From Pratylenchus scribneri (taxonomy: Eukaryota; Nematoda; Chromadorea; Rhabditida; Pratylenchidae), in the NCBI GenBank assembly GCA_030063045.1, contig JAQSEB010000057.1, positions 924,861 to 988,860 on the forward strand: a stretch of 64,000 nucleotides of DNA, given 5' to 3'. Under the pieces are notes generated by a model, which was given only the letters and a program-made list of their open reading frames with translations, ran no database searches and was not told where the DNA came from. Below, one piece after another: positions 16,437-25,450 of the stretch (position 1 is the first letter of the stretch; every line of letters starts with the position of its first letter). Position numbers and translations under genes: made by a program.

Positions 16437-16690
16437 GTTTATGAAATTATGATGAGAAAATTGTGGATGATGAAAATAATGTAGAAATAGAAAGTCTATT
16501 TCTGCGAGAAATGCGCAAATTGACCATAAATTCCATTACAAAGGATGGTCAAGACGAGTTGAAATTAGTTAAACGGCAAATTTTAAAAATGACATCAACA
16601 GATACATTGATCCATTTGGAGGGCATTTATCCAATACTTCTTGGAATTGGCAATTTTATTAATATTATTTTTATATTTGAAAAATTTTAA
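16437..16690 (+). CDS. Exon 2 of the orphan gene, possibly defective
   Basis: The open part (from about 16445) reads as a helical, charged sequence (MDDENNVEIESLFLREMRKL read from the GTG at 16463) up to TAA at 16688. An acceptor at 16435-16436 would join exon 1 in the right phase but brings an in-frame TGA at 16442-16444. No canonical donor was found before the stop. Either the exon uses another acceptor, or the gene is broken here, or this is a separate fragment. Confidence 0.4.
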
Positions 16691-16918
16691 TTTTTTATTT
16701 AATACAGTATAAGTGTTTTCTGTTTTACATAAAAATAGAGTAATAAAATCAAAGCTCGTTCTTTTTGATAAAATTAAAATAAAAATTAAAGTAGTTGAAA
16801 GAAATTTATTATTACTAACTGTATAAAAAATTTATAATTCGTAAAATTTTTTCAAACTTACCCGAAAAAATCAACTTTTTTCTAATTAGACATCTAATAT
16901 GCACATAAATAAATCTAC

Positions 16919-16993
16919 TTTAAAAATGCACTTTTTCGGTTAGCATAAGTAAATTTTTTACTTTTTGGATTTTGGGCCTGGAGAAAGGCACTC
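16919..16993. repeat. Dispersed repeat copy, second member (inverted)
   Basis: Reverse-complement relative of 15774-15858, sharing CTTTTTCGGTT and TTGGATTTTGGGC followed by GGAGAAAGGCACTC. The pair encloses exons 1 and 2 of the orphan gene. Confidence 0.7.
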
Positions 16994-17137
16994 TATAAAA
17001 ATGAGGGCTCACCAAATATATTTGAGTTGTTGGATAAATTCTCAAAATCCTGTAAAATTATTTGATTATTTTTTGTCTATCTTAGAAGACTATTTCACTA
17101 TTACAATATCTAAATATTTTAACCTTAAATTTTACAG

Positions 17138-17458
17138 GTTCCCTCGAAGAACATTCCGTCCTGTCTTTGTATAAAGACATTATCAAAGAAACTAATGAAT
17201 TGGACTTGGCTCTCAACGAATTTCGGCTCTCCAGCGCTTTGTTATATAGCAGAATATGGCATAAATTATTCGATATAATTTTTGATGATAATCAAAATGA
17301 AGAAGATATGGAGAATATTGTTCGAGCCAATCTTAAACAACTTTTTGAAATTTCTAAAAAATTCAAAATGTTCACAACAAATTCTCTTGAAAATTTGAAA
17401 AAATTTGATACCCTAAAAATGTGCATGGATTTGTTGCAACTTTGGAAGAAAATTATTG
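17138..17458 (+). CDS. Exon 3 of the orphan gene
   Basis: Bounded by acceptor AAATTTTACAG and donor GTAATT. It enters and leaves in phase 1 with about 106 codons open. It reads SLEEHSVLSLYKDIIKETNE onward, mostly helical with several Leu-rich stretches. The family is unrecognised. Confidence 0.65.
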
Positions 17459-17755
17459 GTAATTCCTGGATTTTAAGGAACTAAAAATTAAAAAAAAATA
17501 TATTTATAAAAATGTGCCTAAAAATAGATTTAAATAAAAATCAATAAATAGCGAATTATGAATTAAATTTATAATACCTAAGAAATGCCTAAAAATGTAA
17601 AAATAAATAAAAATTAATTTTTAGAAGAATAAATAATGAAAAAAGTTATAAAAATTTTGTATAATAAAATTCTTGTAAATTCTTTTTTCGCTGAATTTCA
17701 ATTTTAAAGCTGATATTATTTTTATATTACCTTAAAATCGAGGCCCTAATTATAG

Positions 17756-18112
17756 GTAATCACAGCAGCACTTTAAAAGAGATGAATATTATGGAAGTGA
17801 AGGAGAGATTTGAACAGACGAGAGCAATTATTCGAAATGAATTACTATGGCGAGAACATTGGGCCTGGCTGGATTTGTTGAAAAAGAAGGATAAAAAGTT
17901 GTTGGACAGCAATTTGAGTCCGGGAAATATTTACAAATTTTCCCAATTTTTTGGCGGTTTTGAGCAAATTTGGTCTAAAATTAATGAGATGGAAAAATCC
18001 GTCCAAAAAACTCTCCAATTGGACAAAGCGACCTCTACGGATGAAAATGAAAATTATGATAGTAATACAAAGGAATCATTTATGGACAAAATATTAACGC
18101 CATTCAGAACAA
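17756..18112 (+). CDS. Exon 4 of the orphan gene
   Basis: Acceptor TTATAG at 17750-17755 gives the phase needed after exon 3. The exon reads NHSSTLKEMNIMEVKERFEQ onward, with a Trp-rich patch (LLWREHWAWLDLL), and ends at a GTGAAA donor in phase 1. Confidence 0.6.
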
Positions 18113-18263
18113 GTGAAATTTTTGTAATATTCAACAAAACAAAAATAATATAATGAACAAATGAGTATAATTTTAAATGTCGAATAAATTTAATAAAAAA
18201 ACATAAAATAAATAATGTGGAAAAAGAATAATTTAGTTACTCAAAAATAATTTTTATTTTAAG

Positions 18264-18572
18264 AACTCGACGATATGCGCATTTCATATTATATAGAGGA
18301 TTATTTTGAAAAAATTGTATTTTTGAGTGAGGGAAAAGATTTCAAAATTAAAGAATTTAATTGGAAGACAACATCCAATGTGAAAAGAGCAATTTGGGGT
18401 TTGGACTTGCTGATTTGGTTGCAGATTTTGGATGAAAATTTTGATCAAATTTCAACCGAAAATGATGATCAACAATTGGCGAATGCATGGTGGAATGTTC
18501 GCGTTGAAATGGAAATATTCCACGATTCATTGGCAAAAAGGGAGGGCGGATATGAGGGAGTGGAGAAATTGG
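18264..18572 (+). CDS. Exon 5 of the orphan gene
   Basis: Acceptor TATTTTAAG and donor GTAAGA (strong). It enters and leaves in phase 1, and reads MRISYYIEDYFEKIVFLSEG onward with Trp-rich LIWLQILDENF. Fully open. Confidence 0.65.
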
Positions 18573-18627
18573 GTAAGAAAAATAACAATAAACATTAATT
18601 GAATTTAAAAAATGTCAAAAATTTGAT

Positions 18628-18970
18628 GGGTTAGCCGACATTTGCAGATTTTATTCATACATATGATGGGTAAAGCTGCGGTGGTATTGTTGATAGTATT
18701 TTATTCGGCATAAAATAGCTACAAATACAAACTGATATCAACAACATTGGCCAATGTTGAATATTCATTTAGTTATGGCCAAAAAACCGCTGGTTTAATT
18801 AAAATTATGTTCTGTGCGTTTTTTTGACCATAACTCAGTGAATATTCAACATATGTGAGATCTTTTATTGTCATTTTTAATTAATTTTATGCCTAATAAA
18901 ATTATAAAAATGAAAAAATAGTTTTACCGCTTTCGGTCAGCAGAAAACGTTTCGCCCGCAAATGTTGGGT
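18628..18970. repeat. Foldback (MITE-like) element in an intron
   Basis: Diverged inverted arms: AATGTTGAATATTCA near 18750 pairs with TGAATATTCAACAT near 18838, each flanked by complementary TTATGG(T/C)CAAAAAA sequences. Outer parts (GCCGACATTTGCAG and CCGCAAATGTTGGG) pair as well. It sits in the intron between exons 5 and 6 and is non-coding. Confidence 0.6.
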
Positions 18971-19050
18971 CTGAAAATTTCGTAATACGATTTTTTGTAT
19001 TGGCATTTTTAATATATATAAAACCCAGCCTAAATAATTTTAAAATTAAG

Positions 19051-19347
19051 CTTTATACATGCTCAATTGGATGTATTTGCTGAAGCATCAAAAATGTATA
19101 ATAAAAAATGACATGGGAGGCGAAAATCCCATTGAAGAAGAATTTGATGAAGAGGAAAATCGAAAAGAAATGAATAAAAATTTGTCAAATTATATTGAAA
19201 AATGCAAAAAATTGGCTCAAAAGCACACTGAAAAAAGAAAACATTTTGACGAAGATGAAATGCGAAAAAGGCGTTGGGTTTATTTGGATAAACTTTTAAG
19301 TATAGACAACCGATTTTATTCTGCAAATATGGTTATGCAATTTGAAG
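19051..19347 (+). CDS. Exon 6 of the orphan gene
   Basis: Acceptor TAAAATTAAG and donor GTAAAT. Phase 1 in and out. It reads MLNWMYLLKHQKCIIKNDMG onward, then an acidic and Lys-rich helix. The join to exon 7 is in frame. Confidence 0.65.
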
Positions 19348-19401
19348 GTAAATCACTTTGAAATTGAATCCATTTCAAACATTTCCTTTTCCTCTTCATA
19401 G

Positions 19402-19492
19402 AGAACATGGAAGACAAGAAAACATTGACAAAAATAGAAGAACTCATTGGCAGCAAGAATTTTGCCGAATTATTGGAAAAACTCAAAAACAA
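19402..19492 (+). CDS. Exon 7 of the orphan gene
   Basis: A short exon after a pyrimidine-rich intron of about 54 bp ending TTCATAG. It reads NMEDKKTLTKIEELIGSKNF onward and ends in phase 2 at GTTTGT. Both junctions match their neighbours' phases. Confidence 0.65.
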
Positions 19493-19567
19493 GTTTGTAC
19501 TTTGTTAAAATAAAATTATTAAAAAAGAAAATAGTTAATTTGTCGAAAAATTCTTAAATATTTTTAG

Positions 19568-19824
19568 CTCCCAGAGTTCTGAACGTTCAGTGAAAAGATT
19601 GATTGAAATTTATCAAATTTCGGATGAACAGGACAGATTACAAACCCTTTTGGATGCCATCTATTCCCATGCAATATATGATTTGGATCACCTCAAAGCG
19701 TACGCACAAAAATTCAAAATTAATCCACTTGGATTTCAACGTGATTTCGCCAAAGAAGTTTATGATAAAACAGTACAAATTGAGGAAGAAGTGGCCATTG
19801 TTATGGGCCTAGAAGAAACAGAAG
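19568..19824 (+). CDS. Exon 8 of the orphan gene
   Basis: Acceptor ATTTTTAG, phase 2 in, phase 1 out at GTTAGA. It reads SQSSERSVKRLIEIYQISDE onward, about 85 codons, with codon use unlike the flanking AT-rich introns. Confidence 0.7.
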
Positions 19825-20370
19825 GTTAGACTGAAAAAATATTTATGAATTTTTTAGAAAAAAAATAAATTTTTATATATATGAATTTTTTGGAACTTGT
19901 CAAATTATGTCCGTCATATCTCAACTCAAAATAAGGGATACTCTGTAAGGGAAGGGTTAAAAATTTTTAAATTTTTTTTTATAAAATTAGGATTCCATTG
20001 ATATTTCTCGTTGAACTGACTATGAATTTGACATTTTTTATATAACAAAATAAAATAAATATTAGGGCTTATAAAATGCAACTTTAAATTTATGAATAGA
20101 TTTTAGTTTGATAATAGTTCATTCAAAACAACTCGAAAAACTAATTGGATCGAGGTGTTAGGGAAGTTGTGGAGAATTTCGCAACAACTTATAGAAATTT
20201 GCAAAAATTGCCGCTCAAAATTTTTTTTTGGCAGAATTAAATTTTGGCAATATGCTGGATTTCATTCAGATTCTTATCCTCTGGTTCTAGCCCTAGCCTA
20301 ATAATAGGCTAAATTTTAATCCACGACAATTCCAAAATTTTCCAAAAATTAATATCTGTAATTTTTAAAG

Positions 20371-20742
20371 GAGAACAACAACTGCAGGATGATGATAGAG
20401 AAGGAAACAACAGAAATAGCAATATTCCAATAAAATCCAAGAAAAAAAATGTTGAAAATTCTGCGGATATTCGGAACAGACAAATCAACATGATGCGTTG
20501 CACAAAATTGATTAGCGAATTTGTGAAGGGCGTTAAGGCACAAACCGAAGCAAAATTGCATTTGTTCAGTGCGGATGTGCCCACAGTTCAAATGGAAACT
20601 TCCGATTTTTTGCAAGAAAATTTCCATCAAGTTTTGGAACAATTGAAAAGTTATCATTTTCGATTTTTTGATTTCAAAATTCAAACGATTTGCTCGCTCT
20701 CTGCAATCCAATGCCGAATTGGCACAAATTTTAAGGGAACAG
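20371..20742 (+). CDS. Exon 9 of the orphan gene, with an apparent frameshift
   Basis: Acceptor TTTTTAAAG in the phase required by exon 8. The frame reads GEQQLQDDDREGNNRN onward to about 20682. From there the more protein-like reading moves by one base (RFARSLQSNAELAQILREQ), as if one A had been gained in CAAACG. The donor GTGGGC at 20743 fits exon 10 in either frame, through alternative acceptors at 21375 or 21379. Confidence 0.55.
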
Positions 20743-20967
20743 GTGGGCGATCATAAATGGTTTACGTTTTCAAAACCTGGGTCATTTTATGGGTAAAAAA
20801 ATTTTGAATTTGTGTCAAATTAAAGCTCAATCTACGTGTCTATCAGTAATTTGGTTGATATCTGAAAAATATCGAAAATCACAAATAATAATTTCGAAAG
20901 ATCAAAAAATTTGAGAATTAAAAAGTAGAGTGCATAATTACAAATTACAATTTTCTATATTTCCGGT

Positions 20968-21330
20968 CAACTGGGCCACTTCCCAAGTGGGCAATGGCGT
21001 TTATACCTAATTAAGGACTAAACCGATATTAATGAATTGCTCTCAAATTAAAAAGCGCACTTTTGGCTAGGATAGATATAAAATTTATTTTGATTGGTAA
21101 GATTTACCCGAATTGTAGTAAAAAAAAGCCCGGAAAAATTCTCAAATTTATAATAGTAGTTTATTTAATGGTTTTTTAAGTACAACTCGGCTAATTTTGA
21201 ACCAAACCAAATACATTTTATATTCATCGATAGCCAGAAGTGAACTCTTTAATTTGATACCAAAATCATCAATATCGGTTTAGCCTTTAATGAGCTACAA
21301 GCGACGTCGCCTTCGATGTCGCCCAGTTGT
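20968..21330. repeat. Foldback (MITE-like) element in an intron
   Basis: Inverted arms of more than 150 bp around a centre near 21150. CAACTGGGCCACTTC near 20968 pairs with the complement of GATGTCGCCCAGTTG ending at 21330. GGACTAAACCGATATTAATGA near 21025 pairs with the complement of TCATCAATATCGGTTTAGCC near 21270. Arms differ at about one base in four, so this is an old copy. Confidence 0.7.
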
Positions 21331-21375
21331 AGTGTAGTAATAACGTAACAATATATCTATACATATAAATTCTAG

Positions 21376-21541
21376 GTAGGAGCCGTCTACAAATTGGACA
21401 CCATGTTGGGCTATGATGAATTAGAGAAAAAAAGAAATATTGAAAGAATTTGGGAATCATTCACACCCAAAAAGATTGCAGAAAATGCAATTGACGGCAA
21501 CAGAAATTCGATGGACATTAATGCAGTGCGAGACCTTAACT
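21376..21541 (+). CDS. Exon 10 of the orphan gene
   Basis: Acceptor TTCTAG (start 21376) or GGTAG (start 21380). It reads AVYKLDTMLGYDELEKKRNI onward and ends in phase 1 at a strong GTATGT donor. Confidence 0.6.
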
Positions 21542-22321
21542 GTATGTGGATTATGGAATATGGATAATTTCTACTACCTATTTATTTCATTAGTATCCAG
21601 GGGTTACTAATTTTCAGTCACTCTCTAGAGGGGGTTATATTTTTATGATATTTTTGTCAATATTAATCAATATTTTTACATTTTTTGGGAGTCAATATTT
21701 CGGCATTTTGTGGCAAATTTTAGTCTTATTCGTCAATTATAGAGCATTTTTTGAAGAATTTTGCAAACGTTTATTTTTTTTTGAAAAAAAATTGAAAATT
21801 TTTCGAAATTTCAACTTTTGAAAAATACGAAATAATTGATTTTGAATTTTTCGAAAAAATTAATCAAAATTGATTTTTGTTTTTTTTTAATTTATAAATG
21901 TATATAAAAAATTTTAAAATTAATTTTAAAAATTTTTTGAATAAAAAAATGTTTATAATATCTGATTCATGAGTAATTAAAAAATATTTTTGCAAATTTT
22001 TGTTAAAATATATCGTTTTTAAATTTTTTCATCAATATTTCATTAATATTTTGGCTTATTTGTTTATTAATATTTTGCTTTTTTTCAACAATAATTTCAT
22101 CGATAAATCAGTATTTTTCACTAATATTAAATCCCATACCTAATCATATCAAATATTTTTAATATTATATACAATAAATATTATTAAAAATAAAGAATAA
22201 TAAGGAAAAATTAGAAATTCTTGTAATAAAAAATATATTTAGTAGGAATTTCTTATTCGCCTTTAATCTTTAAATTTTTATTATGAAAAAATTTCTTCAA
22301 ATAACTTATTTTTACGCACAG
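21542..22321. other. Long AT-rich intron of the orphan gene
   Basis: Very A/T-rich with T and A homopolymer runs. No coding sequence or transposon was recognised. It ends with the acceptor TACGCACAG. Confidence 0.5.
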
Positions 22322-22595
22322 TTTTCAATGATCAACGACTTTTGGAAAATTATTCTACGGCATTTAGAAAATATAGCCGAAGAGGGGAAAATTTGCCAAC
22401 TAAAAGGAACATAATGGCCGCAAATATTGTTATTTTTATGCAATATTTTGAACAATTTGTGATGAACGCACCAATCGAATCAAAATTACAACTTTTACGA
22501 ACAAAATATGGCGAACAAATTCGGCTTTTTGCCCGCATTGAATTCGACAAATTGTTAACCGATTTTGATGATTTAGTCAATATACACACACATAG
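22322..22595 (+). CDS. Exon 11 of the orphan gene
   Basis: It begins in phase 1 after exon 10 and ends in phase 2 at GTGAAT. It reads NDQRLLENYSTAFRKYSRRG onward, including MAANIVIFMQYFEQFVM. About 90 open codons. Confidence 0.7.
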
Positions 22596-22705
22596 GTGAA
22601 TAGGAATACAGTAAAGACAAAAATTATTTAAATAAGAATTAAAGCTAGAATACTTAAGCGAAACTCACAAAAGTATAAAAAATAAAAATTTTCTTAAATT
22701 TTAAG

Positions 22706-22974
22706 GGAATTCTTTGCTCGGTTGATGGTAGAAATAAAAAATATCATCAATAACAAATCAAAAAAAGATATAATTATGGATATTTTGGCTAATTATCGGC
22801 TGGGAAAGAGTGTGGAAAATCATAAATTATTTGATGATTTCAACAAGGACATTGCAAAATTCCATTACGACGCATTTGTTCGCCTTTTAGGCCAGGAAAT
22901 ATTAAAGGACAAAGAGAAAGATGACAGTAACAAAGGCAAAAAAGACAAAGAATCATTTGCAAAAATATTTAGAG
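22706..22974 (+). CDS. Exon 12 of the orphan gene (last recognised)
   Basis: Acceptor AATTTTAAG, phase 2 in. It reads EFFARLMVEIKNIINNKSKK onward, with a Lys/Asp/Glu-rich C-terminal part. It ends in phase 1 at donor GTTAGC. No phase-matched acceptor followed by open sequence was found before the satellite array begins, so the 3' end of the gene is missing or distant. Confidence 0.65.
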
Positions 22975-23442
22975 GTTAGCAAGCAATATGGAAAATTAAT
23001 AATAAGGGAATTTGAAAAAAAAGAGAAATAATTTTAATCTTTTCTTAACCACCCTTAATTTATTTTATTTTAAATCAATCTTTATTCAATAAAAAATCAA
23101 TCATTTAATAAATTGCTTTTATTTTCATCGAAAATGAATTACTTTACATTATTTCCTTTTTTACTGAAACTATTTGTTATTTAATTGATCTTCAAGGGAC
23201 CACCTAATTTATATAAAAAAAATGTCATGAGATTATTTATTATTATTATAAAAGTTATTTGGTAGATTTATGGGACACCGAACCAAAATTATAGTATAGA
23301 ATTAGATATTTTAAGTCTGTTTTCAACTTCAATTAATAGTATTAATACATATCGACTAATCTTCCCTATAATCACGAATTGAAATTTCTTATCGGTTTTG
23401 GAATTAATCAATACTATTCGAATTGAATAAGTGGGTTGTTGG
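22975..23442. other. AT-rich spacer
   Basis: No exon or repeat is recognised. It separates the last exon of the orphan gene from the GCTCCG-rich repeat block. Confidence 0.4.
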
Positions 23443-23650
23443 CAGAGCTGTGCTTAGCTCCGACTTAAGCTCCGGCTCCGGCTCCAGCTCCGGCTCCGCT
23501 CCGGAGCCGGAGCTGGAGCCGGAGCTAAAAATTTGAAAGGTCGGAGCCCGGAGCTGGAGCCGGAGCTAAAAATTTTATGGGTCGGAGCCCGGAGCCGGAG
23601 TCGGAGCTAAAAATTTTGGGTGACTCCGGGCTCCGGTCGACTTCGGTTTT
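23443..23650. repeat. GAGCCG/CGGCTC-rich foldback repeat at the left edge of the satellite
   Basis: Runs of GGCTCC-type hexamers on one side face GGAGCC-type hexamers on the other, giving a long GC-rich hairpin. Three copies of a subrepeat with GGAGCCGGAGCTAAAAATTT follow. Base composition contrasts sharply with the AT-rich surroundings. Confidence 0.85.
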
Positions 23651-23707
23651 TTTGAGAAAAATTTTCTTTTTTAGATCATTTTTTATTAAATTTTCATTTT
23701 AATGAAG

Positions 23708-23853
23708 TTGATTTTCTCGGTTGAGAAACATCCAAGTACGGCGGGCATAAAACGATGCCATATTTTGCCAAATATAAATATGGAAAAACAACAAAAGCAA
23801 AATTTGAATGAACTTTCCTATATGAAATTGACAGCTGTGCCATCGGAATTCAG
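23708..23853 (+). CDS. Stranded exon near the satellite, unknown gene
   Basis: From an acceptor at 23707 (or 23725) to a good donor CAG/GTAAAT at 23853, the frame reads EKHPSTAGIKRCHILPNINM onward to AVPSEFR with no stop. It starts in phase 0, which does not join exon 12 (phase 1), so it is either another gene's exon or lacks an intermediate exon. Its downstream partner would have to lie beyond the satellite. Confidence 0.45.
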
Positions 23854-24279
23854 GTAAATAATTTTGTTAATAATTTTAAAGTTCATTTTATCCTTTACTG
23901 GAGATTATTTGTGTTATTATTCTGTCCATTTTCTAAGCTATTTATTTAAATTTACTATAATTAAATGGCACAGAGCACACAAAAATCTTTCAAAAATATA
24001 TTTTAAATGGAAATAAATTAAGGAAAAAATAAAGATGAAGATTAGTCAAAAATTCCTAGATGTAGTACATTTAGTAAAAATACTTCCTGAATGGACACCA
24101 AACTATATCCCATTCAATAATTTTGACCATATATGGGGTATTTAAGGGGTTTGAAACATTTTATGGCCTAGGTTTTGAACTTTTTGGAATTTTTTTAATT
24201 CCATCGTATTCTCCATCTAATTATACAGGCGAACGTCAATTTATTTTTATTAAATTCATCCATATTGATTTTTTATGAA

Positions 24280-25450
24280 TTTCTAAAAAATGGCCCCAAA
24301 TTCAATTATGCCTAGGGAAAATTAGACATTTTCTGGGCTAGGATTTGAATTTTTTGAAATTCTCTTAATGGGATCATATTCTCCATTAAAAAATACAGGC
24401 CTTTTTTTTTTATTTTATTAATATACCTTCATATTGATTTTTTATGAATTTCTAAAAAATGGCCCCAAATTCAATTATGCCTAGGGAAAATTAGACATTT
24501 TCTGGGCTAGGATTTGAATTTTTTGAAATTCTCTTAATGGAATCATATTCTCCATTAAAAAATACAGGCCTTTTTTTTTATTTTATTAATATACCTCATA
24601 TTGATTTTTTATGAATTTCTAAAAAATGGCCCCAAATTCAATTATGCCTAGGGAAAATTAGACATTTTCTGGGCTAGGATTTGAATTTTTTGAAATTCTC
24701 TTAATGGAATCATATTCTCCATTAAAAAATACAGGCCTATATTTTTTATTTTATTAATATACCTTCATATTGATTTTTTATGAATTTCTAAAAAATGGCC
24801 CCAAATTCAATTATGCCTAGGGAAAATTAGACATTTTCTGGGCTAGGATTTGAATTTTTTGAAATTCTCTTAATGGGATCATATTCTCCATTAAAAAATA
24901 CAGGCCTATATTTTTTATTTTATTAATATACCTTCATATTGATTTTTTATGAATTTCTAAAAAATGGCCCCAAATTCAATTATGCCTAGGGAAAATTAGA
25001 CATTTTCTGGGCTAGGATTTGAATTTTTTGAAATTCTCTTAATGGAATCATATTCTCCATTAAAAAATACAGGCCTATATTTTTTATTTTATTAATATAC
25101 CTTCATATTGATTTTTTATGAATTTCAAAAAAATGGCCCCAAATTCAATTATGCCTAGGGAAAATTAGACATTTTCTGGGCTAGGATTTGAATTTTTTGA
25201 AATTCTCTTAATGGGATCATATTCTCCATTAAAAAATACAGGCCTATATTTTTTATTTTATTAATATACCTTCATATTGATTTTTTATGAATTTCTAAAA
25301 AATGGCCCCAAATTCAATTATGCCTAGGGAAAATTAGACATTTTCTGGGCTAGGATTTGAATTTTTTGAAATTCTCTTAATGGAATCATATTCTCCATAA
25401 TACAGGTCAATATTTTTTAGATTTTTAAAATATCTTCATATTGATTTTTT
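24280..25450. repeat. Homogeneous tract of seven type-B monomers
   Basis: The GGCCCC marker of type B recurs at 24292, 24461, 24628, 24797, 24966, 25135 and 25304 with no A monomer between. The last copy ends in a distinctive ATAATACAGGTCAATATTTT variant before type A resumes. Confidence 0.9.

Noticed and set aside
20349..20711. Minus-strand ORFs of about 90-120 codons opposite exon 9
   Set aside because: The plus strand has matching splice sites and phases; the minus-strand frames have no context or domain.
23708..23853. Treating the stranded exon as exon 13 of the orphan gene
   Set aside because: It starts in phase 0 while exon 12 ends in phase 1, and no alternative acceptor gives an open matching frame.
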